Source of the DNA: Hysterangium stoloniferum
Taxonomy: Eukaryota; Basidiomycota; Agaricomycetes; Hysterangiales; Hysterangiaceae
Assembly: GCA_015178975.1 (NCBI GenBank)
Contig: WHVD01000155.1
Span: 62,001 to 126,000 of the forward strand
Length of the DNA: 64,000 nt
Direction of reading: 5' to 3'
The translations under genes were made by a program, and so were the position numbers. Under the pieces are notes generated by a model that was given only the letters and a program-made list of their open reading frames with translations, was not told the DNA's origin and searched no databases. Positions 13,013 to 22,076 of this stretch are shown here, piece by piece; the stretch's first letter is position 1; every line of letters begins with the position of its first letter.

Positions 13013-13875
13013 GGGCCAACCTCACTATAATGTAAAAAATCAGGATGATGAGATCCAAACTCACTAGCTGTTCCAATGCTGATTCTGTAGTCCCTCCAAT
13101 AATCTTACTTCCCTTGTGAACAATTTTCTTCTCATACCAAACACAATCAATATTTAATAGAACTGGAGATATATCTGTGACAGATTTACCTGGACCAGAA
13201 AATTCAGGAATACCAACAGCTAATTGTAGTGAGCCCATTTTTGGATGTTCCTGAAATATTTTGTGGAGCTGAAAGCGTTCATAGGAAGAAGATGGAGTTT
13301 ATGGGTGGGTCATTGGTGAAGATGTGTCCCACCATTGTGATACATAATCCCATACTTATAATGAATAAGCTTGGACAATATATTGCATGTCACATGATGT
13401 AAATTCCATCCACAATCACAACCATGGTTTAATTGATTTGAATATCAGCATCTCTGGTCTGAGGCCAAATGACAATATCACAGTCAGTATTTTTGCAATG
13501 TATGATACCCAAACATTTACACTTTGTATGCTTTCCATTATCTAAAGTTGGAGAATTTATATCATGATGTTTATTCCCACCTAGGACTGTGGTTGCCCAG
13601 TGAACCGATAACTTGTTGAGGGCTTCATATTCAGAATGTGTAAACTGATATGACCATTCACCATCAGGCCATCCATCCCAGTCTTGAACTTTTCTATTCT
13701 CTATTGGTCCAATAGATGGTTGTAGAGTCTTGAGATGGTTCCTAGACATGAAGTTGGGAGATGGTGATGATTGCTCTGGTTTTGATAAGGGAACTGAGGG
13801 AGTAGCAATGGTAATTTTGGGCTTTGGTGGCTTTGAAGCAATATCATCAGGAATAGTGTGAGGTAGGTGAATATA
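13013..13875 (-). pseudogene. Decayed GCM/WRKY-type zinc-finger transposon protein
   Basis: From about 13875 down the minus strand reads IASKPPKPKITIATPSVPLS, then QDWDGWPDGEWSYQF, LSVHWATTVLGGNKHH and CLGIIHCKNTDCDIVIWPQT. After a frameshift near 13430 it reads HGCDCGWNLHHVTC. After another shift it reads LQLAVGIPEFSGPGKSVTDI (about 13220-13160). The DW.WPDG start, the HWA core, and the Cys/His spacing (C-x5-C-x4-C, then C-x-C and H-x3-C) resemble the GCM/WRKY-GCM1 zinc-binding fold, which is found in transcription factors and in transposon-encoded proteins. At least two frameshifts make it non-functional. The family call comes from motif recognition only. Confidence 0.5.
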
Positions 13876-16091
13876 GATGGAGTGATGTTATTTGGATTTA
13901 AAAAATAATCAAAAGGATTTCCTATCAATAATGAATTAATTATTCTGTATTAAATAATTGAGTATAGCTTGTACCTTCCAGGTCATAACCAGGTAAAATC
14001 CTAGGTGGATAAGGTCCATTATGGTATAGTCCAGCAACTACATATATAATTTAGTAAAATAAAGTAATTATTAAAGGAAACTTGGCATACCTTTTCCAGG
14101 AATAGATATTGTTGGTTCATAGTCTTTGGGATTGACAATATCAGGTCTGAGGTGAAGCCCAAATAATTTGTGAAAATAGTGGAACAGAAACTATATAAAT
14201 AGTATATAAGAATTAATTCAAAAGAGTATTATAAGAATATACCATTAGAGAAATCAGACAGAACAGTATAAGGATTTAGATCTTATATATCCCTGGCTGG
14301 TATTTAAATTTCTGTTGCTATGGAAGTGACTAAAGCAGATAAAGATTAAACCTACATCTTAGAGTCTAGAGTTTAAGCCACTTACACTGTATAAGTGAAA
14401 AAAGGTATAAAGCTATAGCACACTAAGACCTTGCAGGTGTACTTCTTAGTTAATAGTTGTGATTTATCAGCCATGTACTCCCAACCTAATCAAAAAGCAA
14501 GCTATAAAAAGAAAAAAAGAGACAGCCATCTAAAAGAAAGGATAGTACCTTTCCAAAGCAAGAGATTCCCAAAACTCTTACAGAAGTTTAGAATAACTGG
14601 AAAGAAATAATGCTCAATAACACTGGAGGAATAGAGAAGTTGATCAGAGTGTCACCAAAAGATATAGTGTGGTTTTGCTCCCAAATTGTAGAGGTTGACT
14701 GTTGAAGCTCAAACTTGTTTTTTGAAACTCCAACATTGAATCTCACTCTGTGGTGCCGCAAAAAGTGAACAATTGCCGCAAATATACATTTTGGCTTTAA
14801 ACTAAAACATAGCTATATTTTAAATGGTAATACCCAAAATACCAGTTTAAATTATATATGCTCTTAGAAAATTAATCACAATTTTAAACATCAAAACACA
14901 GTCTTAAAGTAAAGTAACAAGGCCCCAGTACACAGATTGATATATTATGAAGAATATGTACAAAACTATATCTATTTTATGCTAGGTAAATGTGTCTTTG
15001 AGGGCATTTTGAGGTGTTCATGGCAGTCATGACACCCTGCGTGGCACTTTCCCATGGCCCCCAATGGATGCCCCTGGGTGAAGTGGATATGTGGGTCTAT
15101 GAAGATTTCAAGTTGACAAATACTTAGCACATTTCTGAAACTGAGAACAAGTGTGAAGCTGAATCTGAGGGATCAAAGAACAAGCAGAGGTCAAGGATGA
15201 CTGGAAGGATATCAAGTAGGGGATGACAGACAAGGAGAGTGGACCAGACAGTGTTAAAATTCAAACTAGAGTGCAAGTACATCTCTATGGATGAATATAG
15301 CTCTTCTGCTAATTGCAGTACAGTTTGAGAACACAATAAAATATAACCAGAACCATTTTCCAAAACTAGAATATCATAAAAACATTTTAAAGTTATTTGG
15401 AGTTATTAAAATAACTCTCAAGTTTGACTTTTATAATTAGGAAAATGGGATTTGGTGTGTTCATTACCACATGAAGATGACAAGATCTTCGATTACCTTC
15501 ATTATCCATCATCTCCAATGTTTGATACTCTTCTGCAGTCTGAAAGAATACTCAGAAAATGACCCAGGCTGAATTATAAAGAGACTTACATAAAGGTATA
15601 AAATGCTTTAATACAAATAAAAGAGTTTTCTGTATATAATTTTCATTTTGAGAGCATATAAAACAATATAAAGCATTTTACACATAGTATTTGACATTTT
15701 TTTGAGCCTCTGTAATCCACAGGTAAAGTTATTTCATTGTTGCAGCAGCCACCTTCCTAATTAGGAATAATTAGGAAGGTAACTGCTGTGACATGCAAAT
15801 TTTTGGTGTAAACCTAGAACCCATGTTATTTACCATTGTATGCATGTTGCTGTGCAGCATTTGTATATGCAGCATGCAGATGTCCACATCACATGAAAAC
15901 ATTGTGACAAGCATGTGGCAAAATAAACCATACTAACTAAAATAAAGACAAATTTAAACTGAGATAAAGACAAGACAAATATTCAGAGCCTTGACATTGG
16001 GTGTCCTTGCCCAACATGGCAAATATGTATTACTATTCTGCTAATTTGACTTGATCATGATTCTGATCCCAAAAGATGGAATGTGAAATGG
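13876..16091. other. AT-rich inserted DNA without a recognisable gene
   Basis: This is the left part of the composite block that interrupts U7. It is AT-rich with only short broken frames. It includes a scrap matching the start of family exon 3 (about 15081-15112, 'gaagtggatatgtgggtctatgaaga') and a short palindrome at about 15750-15780 (ccttcctaattagg / cctaattaggaagg). I cannot assign a function. Confidence 0.4.
15625..15766 (+). repeat. 142-bp direct repeat, copy 1
   Basis: The segment starts 'gttttctgtatataat' and ends 'ccttcctaattagga'. It recurs in the same orientation with the same length at 18219-18360. The pair flanks the solo LTR at 16097-17248 and surrounding DNA. It may be a duplicated piece of an older mobile element. 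Confidence 0.6.
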
Positions 16092-16096
16092 TAGTG

Positions 16097-17248
16097 TGTT
16101 ACAACCGTGTTGTAACCCGTGTCACAACCGTGTTGTAACCCGTGTCACAACCTGATGGTCTCCAAGAATACTACTGTCTATTGACATTCCAAGTTATTGA
16201 TCAAGTCACCATTTCAGCAACTGTTGGAACACTGATGCTGATGTATACCTTCATGGCCATCAAACCCCATTTATGCCCCTGTCAAAATATACTTGTACCA
16301 TCTGGTTATGCTTTGATATGTCCCCTTTCATTTTGATGATCTGTTTCACTCTATGTTTCACATATGCCTGTATATACTTGTAGCCTGTGGACTATTCCCT
16401 TTTCTCGTAATCCCACTCTCAGCTAAATATCGGCTTCCGATCTTATCGTAACCTTCTGGTTTCTAGTCAAGTCTATTTGTCAAATAGTGTTTCCACTCTT
16501 CCCTTAGTTAGTAGTTTCTAGATGCCGATAACTCGTATATAAGACCCACTGTAATGTAACTACTAGACAATCAGAATATCAACTTAGATACCCCTCCAAT
16601 CTCTGACTCCATTATCTATTCACAACCACCACATTCTGACTCCATCCAATTTACAATTCAACCTACTTTTACAACTTCAACCTCTAATCTCTGACTCTCA
16701 GTCTCTGACTCTCAGTCTCTGACTCTCAGTCTCCGACTCTCAGTCTCCGACTCTCAGTCTCCGACTCTCAGTCTCCAACTCTCAGTCTCCGACTCTCAGT
16801 CTCCGACTCTCAGTCTCCGACTCTCAGTCTCCAACTCTCAGTCTCCAACTCTCAGTCTCCGACTCTCAGTCTCCAACTCTCAGTCTCCAACTCTCAGTCT
16901 CCAACTCTCAGTCTCCAACTCTCAGTCTCCAACTCTCAATCTCCAACTCTCAATCTCCAACTCTCAATCTCCAACTCTCAGTCTCCAACTCTCAGTCTCC
17001 AACTCTCAATCTCCGACTCTCAGTCTCCAACTCTCAGTCTCTGACCCCTCAGCCCAACCCTTGACTTATCCTTCAGTTTCCGATTGGTAGGTTACCAAGA
17101 GGTTTACTTGACCGGACTAGTTTCTGCCTGTCCGAAATTTAAGGACACCCGACGGTAACTTGCGAGGGCACAACACATAAGCTGAAGCCAAGTCCTTCCG
17201 TTCAGTCCCCATCAGTCTACCAACATCAGTCAGTTTCTGTTCTTAACA
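16097..17248 (+). mobile_element. Solo LTR D (1152 bp) with 5-bp target duplication TAGTG
   Basis: It begins TGTTACAACC and ends TTCTTAACA, flanked by TAGTG at 16092-16096 and 17249-17253. A TATA box (GTATATAAG) is at about 16535-16543. The segment 'acataagctgaagccaagtcc' near 17175 is shared with the solo LTRs at 36930-37992 and 44457-44999, so they belong to one retrotransposon group. No internal coding region or second LTR adjoins it, so it is a solo LTR left by recombination. It is made long by the minisatellite at 16684-17045. Confidence 0.85.
16684..17045 (+). repeat. 14-bp minisatellite inside solo LTR D (about 25 units)
   Basis: Tandem units of 14 bp with consensus CCGACTCTCAGTCT. 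The third position varies between CCGACT, CCAACT and CTGACT, the pattern expected if a CpG decays to CpA or TpG. Some units also carry CAAT in place of CAGT. Confidence 0.9.
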
Positions 17249-17253
17249 TAGTG

Positions 17254-18218
17254 ACACAATCAATATCATAATATATCTCCAACAGAATTTTATGATTTAA
17301 ATTGAAAGGGGGCCAAAAGGTTATATATTGGGGGGGTGATGATATACAATTGTACTAGTCAGGAGGTCCAACTCTCTAAAACAAGTAGAGCTTAGCTTCA
17401 ACTTATGTGTTCCACCCTGACACAAGCTGTTAAGGTGCTCTGGTATTTCAAACAGAGCAGATAATGTGATGAAGACTAAAGACAATACTTAGCTTAATTG
17501 ATTGGAGGGCTGAAGTATGAAGAGTTGTAGGGGTAAGAGTCATAGCTTGCTGATGACATCTTTGAGGATGATCAAGAGGAAGCAAATGAGATTTAACAAG
17601 AAGGATGTAATATACACTGATGTGAGGCAAGTCTTGGCGTGCCAAAGAGGAGTAGAAGTAGAGAGATCAACAGTATCATCCACAGGTAAAGTTGTTTCAG
17701 TGACTCTTCTTATCCTGAAACAGTCCTACACACAATTATCCCCTGATGATCTACATTTAAACATACTGTTGGGTTTTTATGAACGAAAATTGGACTTGGA
17801 ACTGTATCAGGTTACAAAAATGCATATGGTATGATATTTACATGTCCACTATATATAATAAAACACTGTTTTACCATGACATCAACCATGATGTCTACTT
17901 TGACTTCAAGTGTGACATCACTCAACGACGCTCACACATTATAGTCCACAATTTCCAACACATACACAACTTTTTCAAAACCTACTGAAGTACTTGTAGC
18001 ATATACAGTATAGCCAGGTACCACCATTCTCTGCCATAGATGTTGACAAAGAAGCTATTAGATTAATTGAATATGAAATGTTTGATACTTCAAAAGCAGC
18101 AGGGTGTGCCAGCTTTCCATAATGGGGATTGGATGCAGGTAATCATCAGAAGAAATAGAGTCCATATTTTTTTGTTCCCTACTCTTAGAATGAAACCCTA
18201 AACCCTAAATTCTAATGT
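17254..18218. other. Inserted DNA, no recognisable gene
   Basis: Right part of the composite block. The plus strand has an open stretch of about 105 codons at 17517-17834 (containing KKDVIYTDVRQVLACQRGVE) and another reading DKEAIRLIEYEMFDTSKAAG near 18050-18110. Both end quickly and I recognise neither. They may be exons of a decayed transposon gene. Confidence 0.3.
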
Positions 18219-18360
18219 GTTTTCTGTATATAATCATTTTTATGAGTATATAACACAGTATAGAACTTCTAAGACATAATTTTTAACATTTTCTTTTGAG
18301 TCTCTATCATCCACAGGTAAAGTTATTTCATTGTTGCAGCAGTCACCTTCCTAATTAGGA
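18219..18360 (+). repeat. 142-bp direct repeat, copy 2
   Basis: Same-orientation copy of 15625-15766, again starting 'gttttctgtatataat' and ending 'ccttcctaattagga', with scattered substitutions. Confidence 0.6.
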
Positions 18361-18564
18361 AGTGTCGTGCAGTTTACCTTCCTATTTTTCACCAGGAAAC
18401 TGTACACTAGATGTAACAGTTCTCATGTTTTGATAATATAATGTCAAATATTATTTTATTTTGCTAATTTACAATATAAAATTCATAAAGTATCTGCTTA
18501 ATTTGCAAAAAGAAACATGTCGTGGCACTTGCATGGTGGTGCGACACCCTGCACGGCATTTTCC

Positions 18565-19381
18565 TATAGTCCAAGTGAAAGATAGCATAAGTTGGGAAGT
18601 ATGGCCTTTGCTACTCTGCTGCATGTCAAATGAAGAGACCTGAGTGTATTTAATGATTGACACTGAGGTATTCCTACCTCATTAAGTCAACAGTCTCTTG
18701 AACTAGTCTTCCTAATCTTGGCAGGGTGAGATGCTTGTGTAGAATCTTGATCAAGGCACTGTTGTCTTGAGACAATTGACTCATTATTTGCCCATATATT
18801 GTCAGCTTTCCCATCAGCAAAACTTTCTTTGCACTGTGGAGGAGTTTCATCCCAACCCTTTCCAAACCAACTCCACAATAATACCTGGGGTTAATTTCAA
18901 TACTTGAGGATGTCACATGACTCCATGAGCTCATTCTCCAGTCCTCAGCATGACTATGATATGGGCTAAGGTTGGATGTCATATTGATGGATATCTGAAC
19001 AACAGTGGGTGGGTCATGGTAGGTCGTTCCTCCTTGACACTGAAATGTGCCGCATGTGACACAGATCACATGGATATAGCATTTTACTTTACTCACCCAC
19101 TCATCAACCCAAATCTCTATATGGTTTGCAGACAGTTGTATGTGCTGCTCGTCATCGGTGGTTTGATAACATAAATCATGGCCGGGTTCACTACAACCCC
19201 ATTGTTCTTGAAGTTTCTCCCTGAATATCTCTCTCGTCCCCTTCTGAATGATCTGGTCCCATTGCTCTGAGCTCAATACATCTGGTGAAACTAAAGGTGG
19301 TAGTTCCTCAACATCTTCAATGTAGGACTCAGCTGTTGCCAAATCATGATTCTCCAGAGTCATTTCTGTGACAGTAGACAT
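18565..19381 (-). pseudogene. Tandem orphan gene copy U7, 5' part (exons 1-2 and start of exon 3)
   Basis: It starts at 19381 (MSTVTEMTLGNHDLATAESY), the subtype of U2 and U4. Exon 1 and exon 2 are open, and in this copy the 57-nt intron between them (GTGAGT...TTTCAG) happens to lack stops, so 19426-18674 reads through as one frame. Exon 2 (about 19040-18690) shows CQGGTTYHDPP, YYCGVGLERVGMKLLHSAKK and LPRLGRLVQETVDLMR. Exon 3 is cut after GHTSQLMLSFTW at about 18565 by the composite insertion. Many CpG sites present in U2 are TG or CA here, suggesting methylation-linked decay. It cannot make a full product. Confidence 0.7.
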
Positions 19382-19864
19382 TGGTGGGTAGCAGTCGTAC
19401 TTACACTCGAAAGGGGTGCTGAGCATTTATGGCGCAGTCAGTCGGAGAGTTAATTCCACCAAGGTACAGCCTTGTGGTCGTACTTACACAGGATGGACAC
19501 CCTGTCACCCCTGCCTTGTAAATAACATCCCCTCACCCTCCATAAAGGCTCCAGTGCACTAAGTTACCTTACTACTTTCGTACACCTTCTGCTGAAGGCT
19601 CACACAGCATTTAATAATAGTTTAGTCAATTGTTACCCCATAGTATAATATTGTTGAGCTCAGAGTTGCGATGCAGCAACTTCCCCGACATTCCAGAAGT
19701 GGCATCACCAAGGATATATAAATGCACTCCAGAACGATGCTCACTGGGTGCTGCATTCAAGTCGGCGCTGTCAATCTCAGACTTTATCCGGCGAGATTGC
19801 GTGCTTCCCGTTTAAGTTTAGCAAACCTTTCAATGAGAAGAAACCCGGGTCAATGATAGTCTAG
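19382..19864 (-). promoter_or_regulatory. U6/U7 intergenic spacer with U7 promoter
   Basis: TATA-like GCCATAAATGC on the minus strand (about 19423-19433) lies about 45 bp before the U7 ATG, followed by the conserved TGTAAGTACGACTGCTAC. The rest of the spacer aligns with spacers of other copies and holds no gene. Confidence 0.5.
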
Positions 19865-20535
19865 TCAGGTTAATGGTCGCATGAAACGGCTTGAATTTTG
19901 TAGAATGTCAGAACAAGACAAAGTGTAAGGTAAGACCAGAGTTCTCAGGGTGGATTTTATTGAGGTACGTAAGGCTCGAACTTGGAGTATCTTCGATTGT
20001 GGTGTGTCCATCAGAATTTGTATTAAGAACTGTACACATAACCCCATGCCAGGTAATACTTGCTTACACCTAGCCTTATTATTATCTGTCTTGCCGAGTG
20101 GCATTTCGCCCAGGCTCATACTCTTGATACGTGGACATGGCTCTGCAGCACAACGATGACAACGTAGATCCATGATTGTGACCCACTCAGCTTGACCTAT
20201 CGCAGGCAGAGTTCATCTGGTACGTTCATATTCACCTAGTTGGGAATGCTTATATGTCCCCTTTTTCTGGTTTCTCCCTGCCCCCTTTGGGACTGGCCAT
20301 GACAGTCCCTCTTCTGTCCCACACGATGGGCGTTCATCCCAGCTTTCAGTTTGATGCCCTAATCCATCCTTTATTTTCTCGTTTTGAATGATTGTCATTC
20401 AGGGAATTAAGTCAGTACTGTGAGTTGATACGAATTTCCAACTTGATCATCAGCTATTGTCATCGCAAAGTGGGCAGAAGATACGATGCTTGCCGGGGTA
20501 ATGCATCATGATGTAATGATTCAGGGGATAGTCTT

Positions 20536-21130
20536 CTTGGTGTAAGCCTGGCACCCCAGTCTTACTCATTGTCCTTTTGTTCCACTCCCTTGTTCCACTC
20601 CCTTTGTTCTACCACGTGATCACAGCATATAAAGCCTAGGTAGTTTTCCTTCTCTTTCCTTACCGTACGCTGCATCTGCCTGTATCCTGTTCTTGTTCTG
20701 GACAATACACCGTGGTCCTGTCAACTCGTGTGACCACCAGTGATCCCAATTGACGATGGGATTACACTTGGTGAGATTTTGGATAGTGCTGTGTGTTACA
20801 GAAACAGAATGGTTGAAGATCCCTCCTAAACGATGCAATGTCTCGAGTCTTATGAGTTTTGAGTTCAACTTGAATCATTTAACAGGGATTGTGGAGATGC
20901 AAGGAACCAATTAACTGCATGTATGTGAGAGCTATTTGGGTGCCAGGGTGCTATGGGACAACCAGTCACAGGCCACAAATATCTGATGGGAGCAACCACT
21001 GAGCAAATATTAAATAAATAAAAATAAGTTATAAATAACTTTTACTCTTTCGATGGGAAATCTGCAATTTATCAACATCAAGGTAGAATGAAAACTGGAC
21101 AACTTCCAGAGGACTGTTTGTTATCAATTG
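20536..21130. mobile_element. Foreign insert with LTR-like features in U6
   Basis: Sequence absent from the other copies. Other copies read 'gatagtcttcagtgtag' here, whereas this one departs after 'gatagtcttc'. It holds 'gcatataaagcctag' (TATA-like, about 20624-20638) and 'cttgttctggacaatacacc' (about 20692-20711), which resembles the end of fungal Copia LTRs. An inverted pair GCCTGGCACCC (about 20548) and GGGTGCCAGG (about 20938) encloses about 400 bp. I could not find matching target duplications, so the class is uncertain. Confidence 0.35.
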
Positions 21131-21182
21131 ATTGTGATCATGCCCTCCAGACTCTTCCCGGTTCTACAGCACCGACAGGCAT

Positions 21183-21247
21183 AATTACAGCTATTTCAAG
21201 AATTACGGCTATTTGAAGAATTACAGCTATTTCAAGAATTACAGCTA
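21183..21247 (+). repeat. 18-bp tandem repeat, target of the TIR element
   Basis: About three and a half units of 'aattacagctatttcaag'. The element at 21248-22076 landed in a TA of the last unit, whose remainder ('tatttcaag') continues from 22077. Confidence 0.7.
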
Positions 21248-22076
21248 AGGTAGGCATCACTTTAGTTCAGCACCTGTTTATGTAAGCAAAAAAGTGACCT
21301 ACTTGCACTTCTTTCTGTCCTTCCACAACATAGATAATCTGTAATTAAAGCCCAGGGAAGTGGAGTTGGGATCTATTCCTCCAGTTCTCAGGTTTAAAAC
21401 TTGAAAAATAATTCACCCTTGCCAAGTAGTAGGACTTACAAATTTTAACTTTTTTTTTGAGTCTCTGAATGCTTAAAAACTTGTTTCCATGTGATTCCGA
21501 GATTTTCAAAATTTTGCAAGTGTCAGTATTGGCCGCTTACATAATCATCACGTGATATATTGGGCAGCCTTGTTTTAAGGGCCTAGAATTGGGAAAGAAA
21601 ACTGTATTAAATTCAAATATATGTACTTATCTTACTTACATAAAAATTCTCCTAAGAAAAAGAGGGTATAGCTGCACATGTACTTGTGCAGTAAGCTGTG
21701 CACTTGATCACAGGCCACACATTACATAAGCAGCACAGTGGCAAATGCGTGGTTGCACAGTTCTACTACCATGCCTCAGAAGTCTAAAGCTGCACAATCT
21801 CGCATCAAAAACCTTGGATCCAAGGCACAACAAAAGCCCTCAGTGACAATCAAGGATGTCCCAGATGAAAAGATACCATGGCCATCGTACATTACCTCCA
21901 ATCATGCTTGCACAAGTATGGCAAGCTCAAATTAATATGCCTGTACCATTATAGTGACTCCAATTCATTTTTTGACTTCATAATAAATTTTTCAAAAATT
22001 TGATTCGCAAATTTGGCCGCTCTTGGCGCTTAGTAATATGATTACATCAGGTGCTGAATTAAAGTGACGCCTACCT
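21248..22076 (+). mobile_element. TA-flanked terminal-inverted-repeat DNA element, copy 2 (829 bp)
   Basis: Sister of the element at 2091-3051, in the opposite orientation. Ends are AGGTAGGCATCACTTTAG and, at the right, the reverse complement AGGTAGGCGTCACTTTAA. TA flanks at 21246-21247 and 22077-22078 give the target duplication. Large stretches match copy 1. The acidic ORF segment of copy 1 is missing here, so the two are independent internal-deletion derivatives. Confidence 0.85.
21771..21935 (+). pseudogene. Remnant N-terminal ORF of TIR element copy 2
   Basis: Frame starting MPQKSKAAQSRIKNLGSKAQ and continuing SVTIKDVPDEKIPWPSYI, stopping after 54 codons. It is lysine-rich at the start and matches the frame at 2548-2411 in copy 1. 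No catalytic residues remain. Likely the beginning of a transposon-encoded protein. Confidence 0.5.

Noticed and set aside
16684..17045. CRISPR-like array
   Set aside because: Units are contiguous 14-mers with no spacers, inside an LTR of a fungal genome.
17517..17834. Plus-strand 105-codon gene
   Set aside because: No recognisable motif, no neighbouring exon that extends it convincingly, and it lies in an insertion full of decayed elements. Noted only as an open stretch.
18193..18209. Telomere-like 'aaaccctaaaccctaaa'
   Set aside because: Only about two and a half units, inside AT-rich inserted DNA and not at a sequence end. Chance or a trivial repeat is more likely than an interstitial telomere.
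18674..19426. A single 250-codon gene in U7 starting MLSTPFECKYD
   Set aside because: The frame runs through a 57-nt intron that merely lacks stops in this copy, and its upstream Met lies in the TATA region. The comparable start in all other copies is the MST Met (19381 here).
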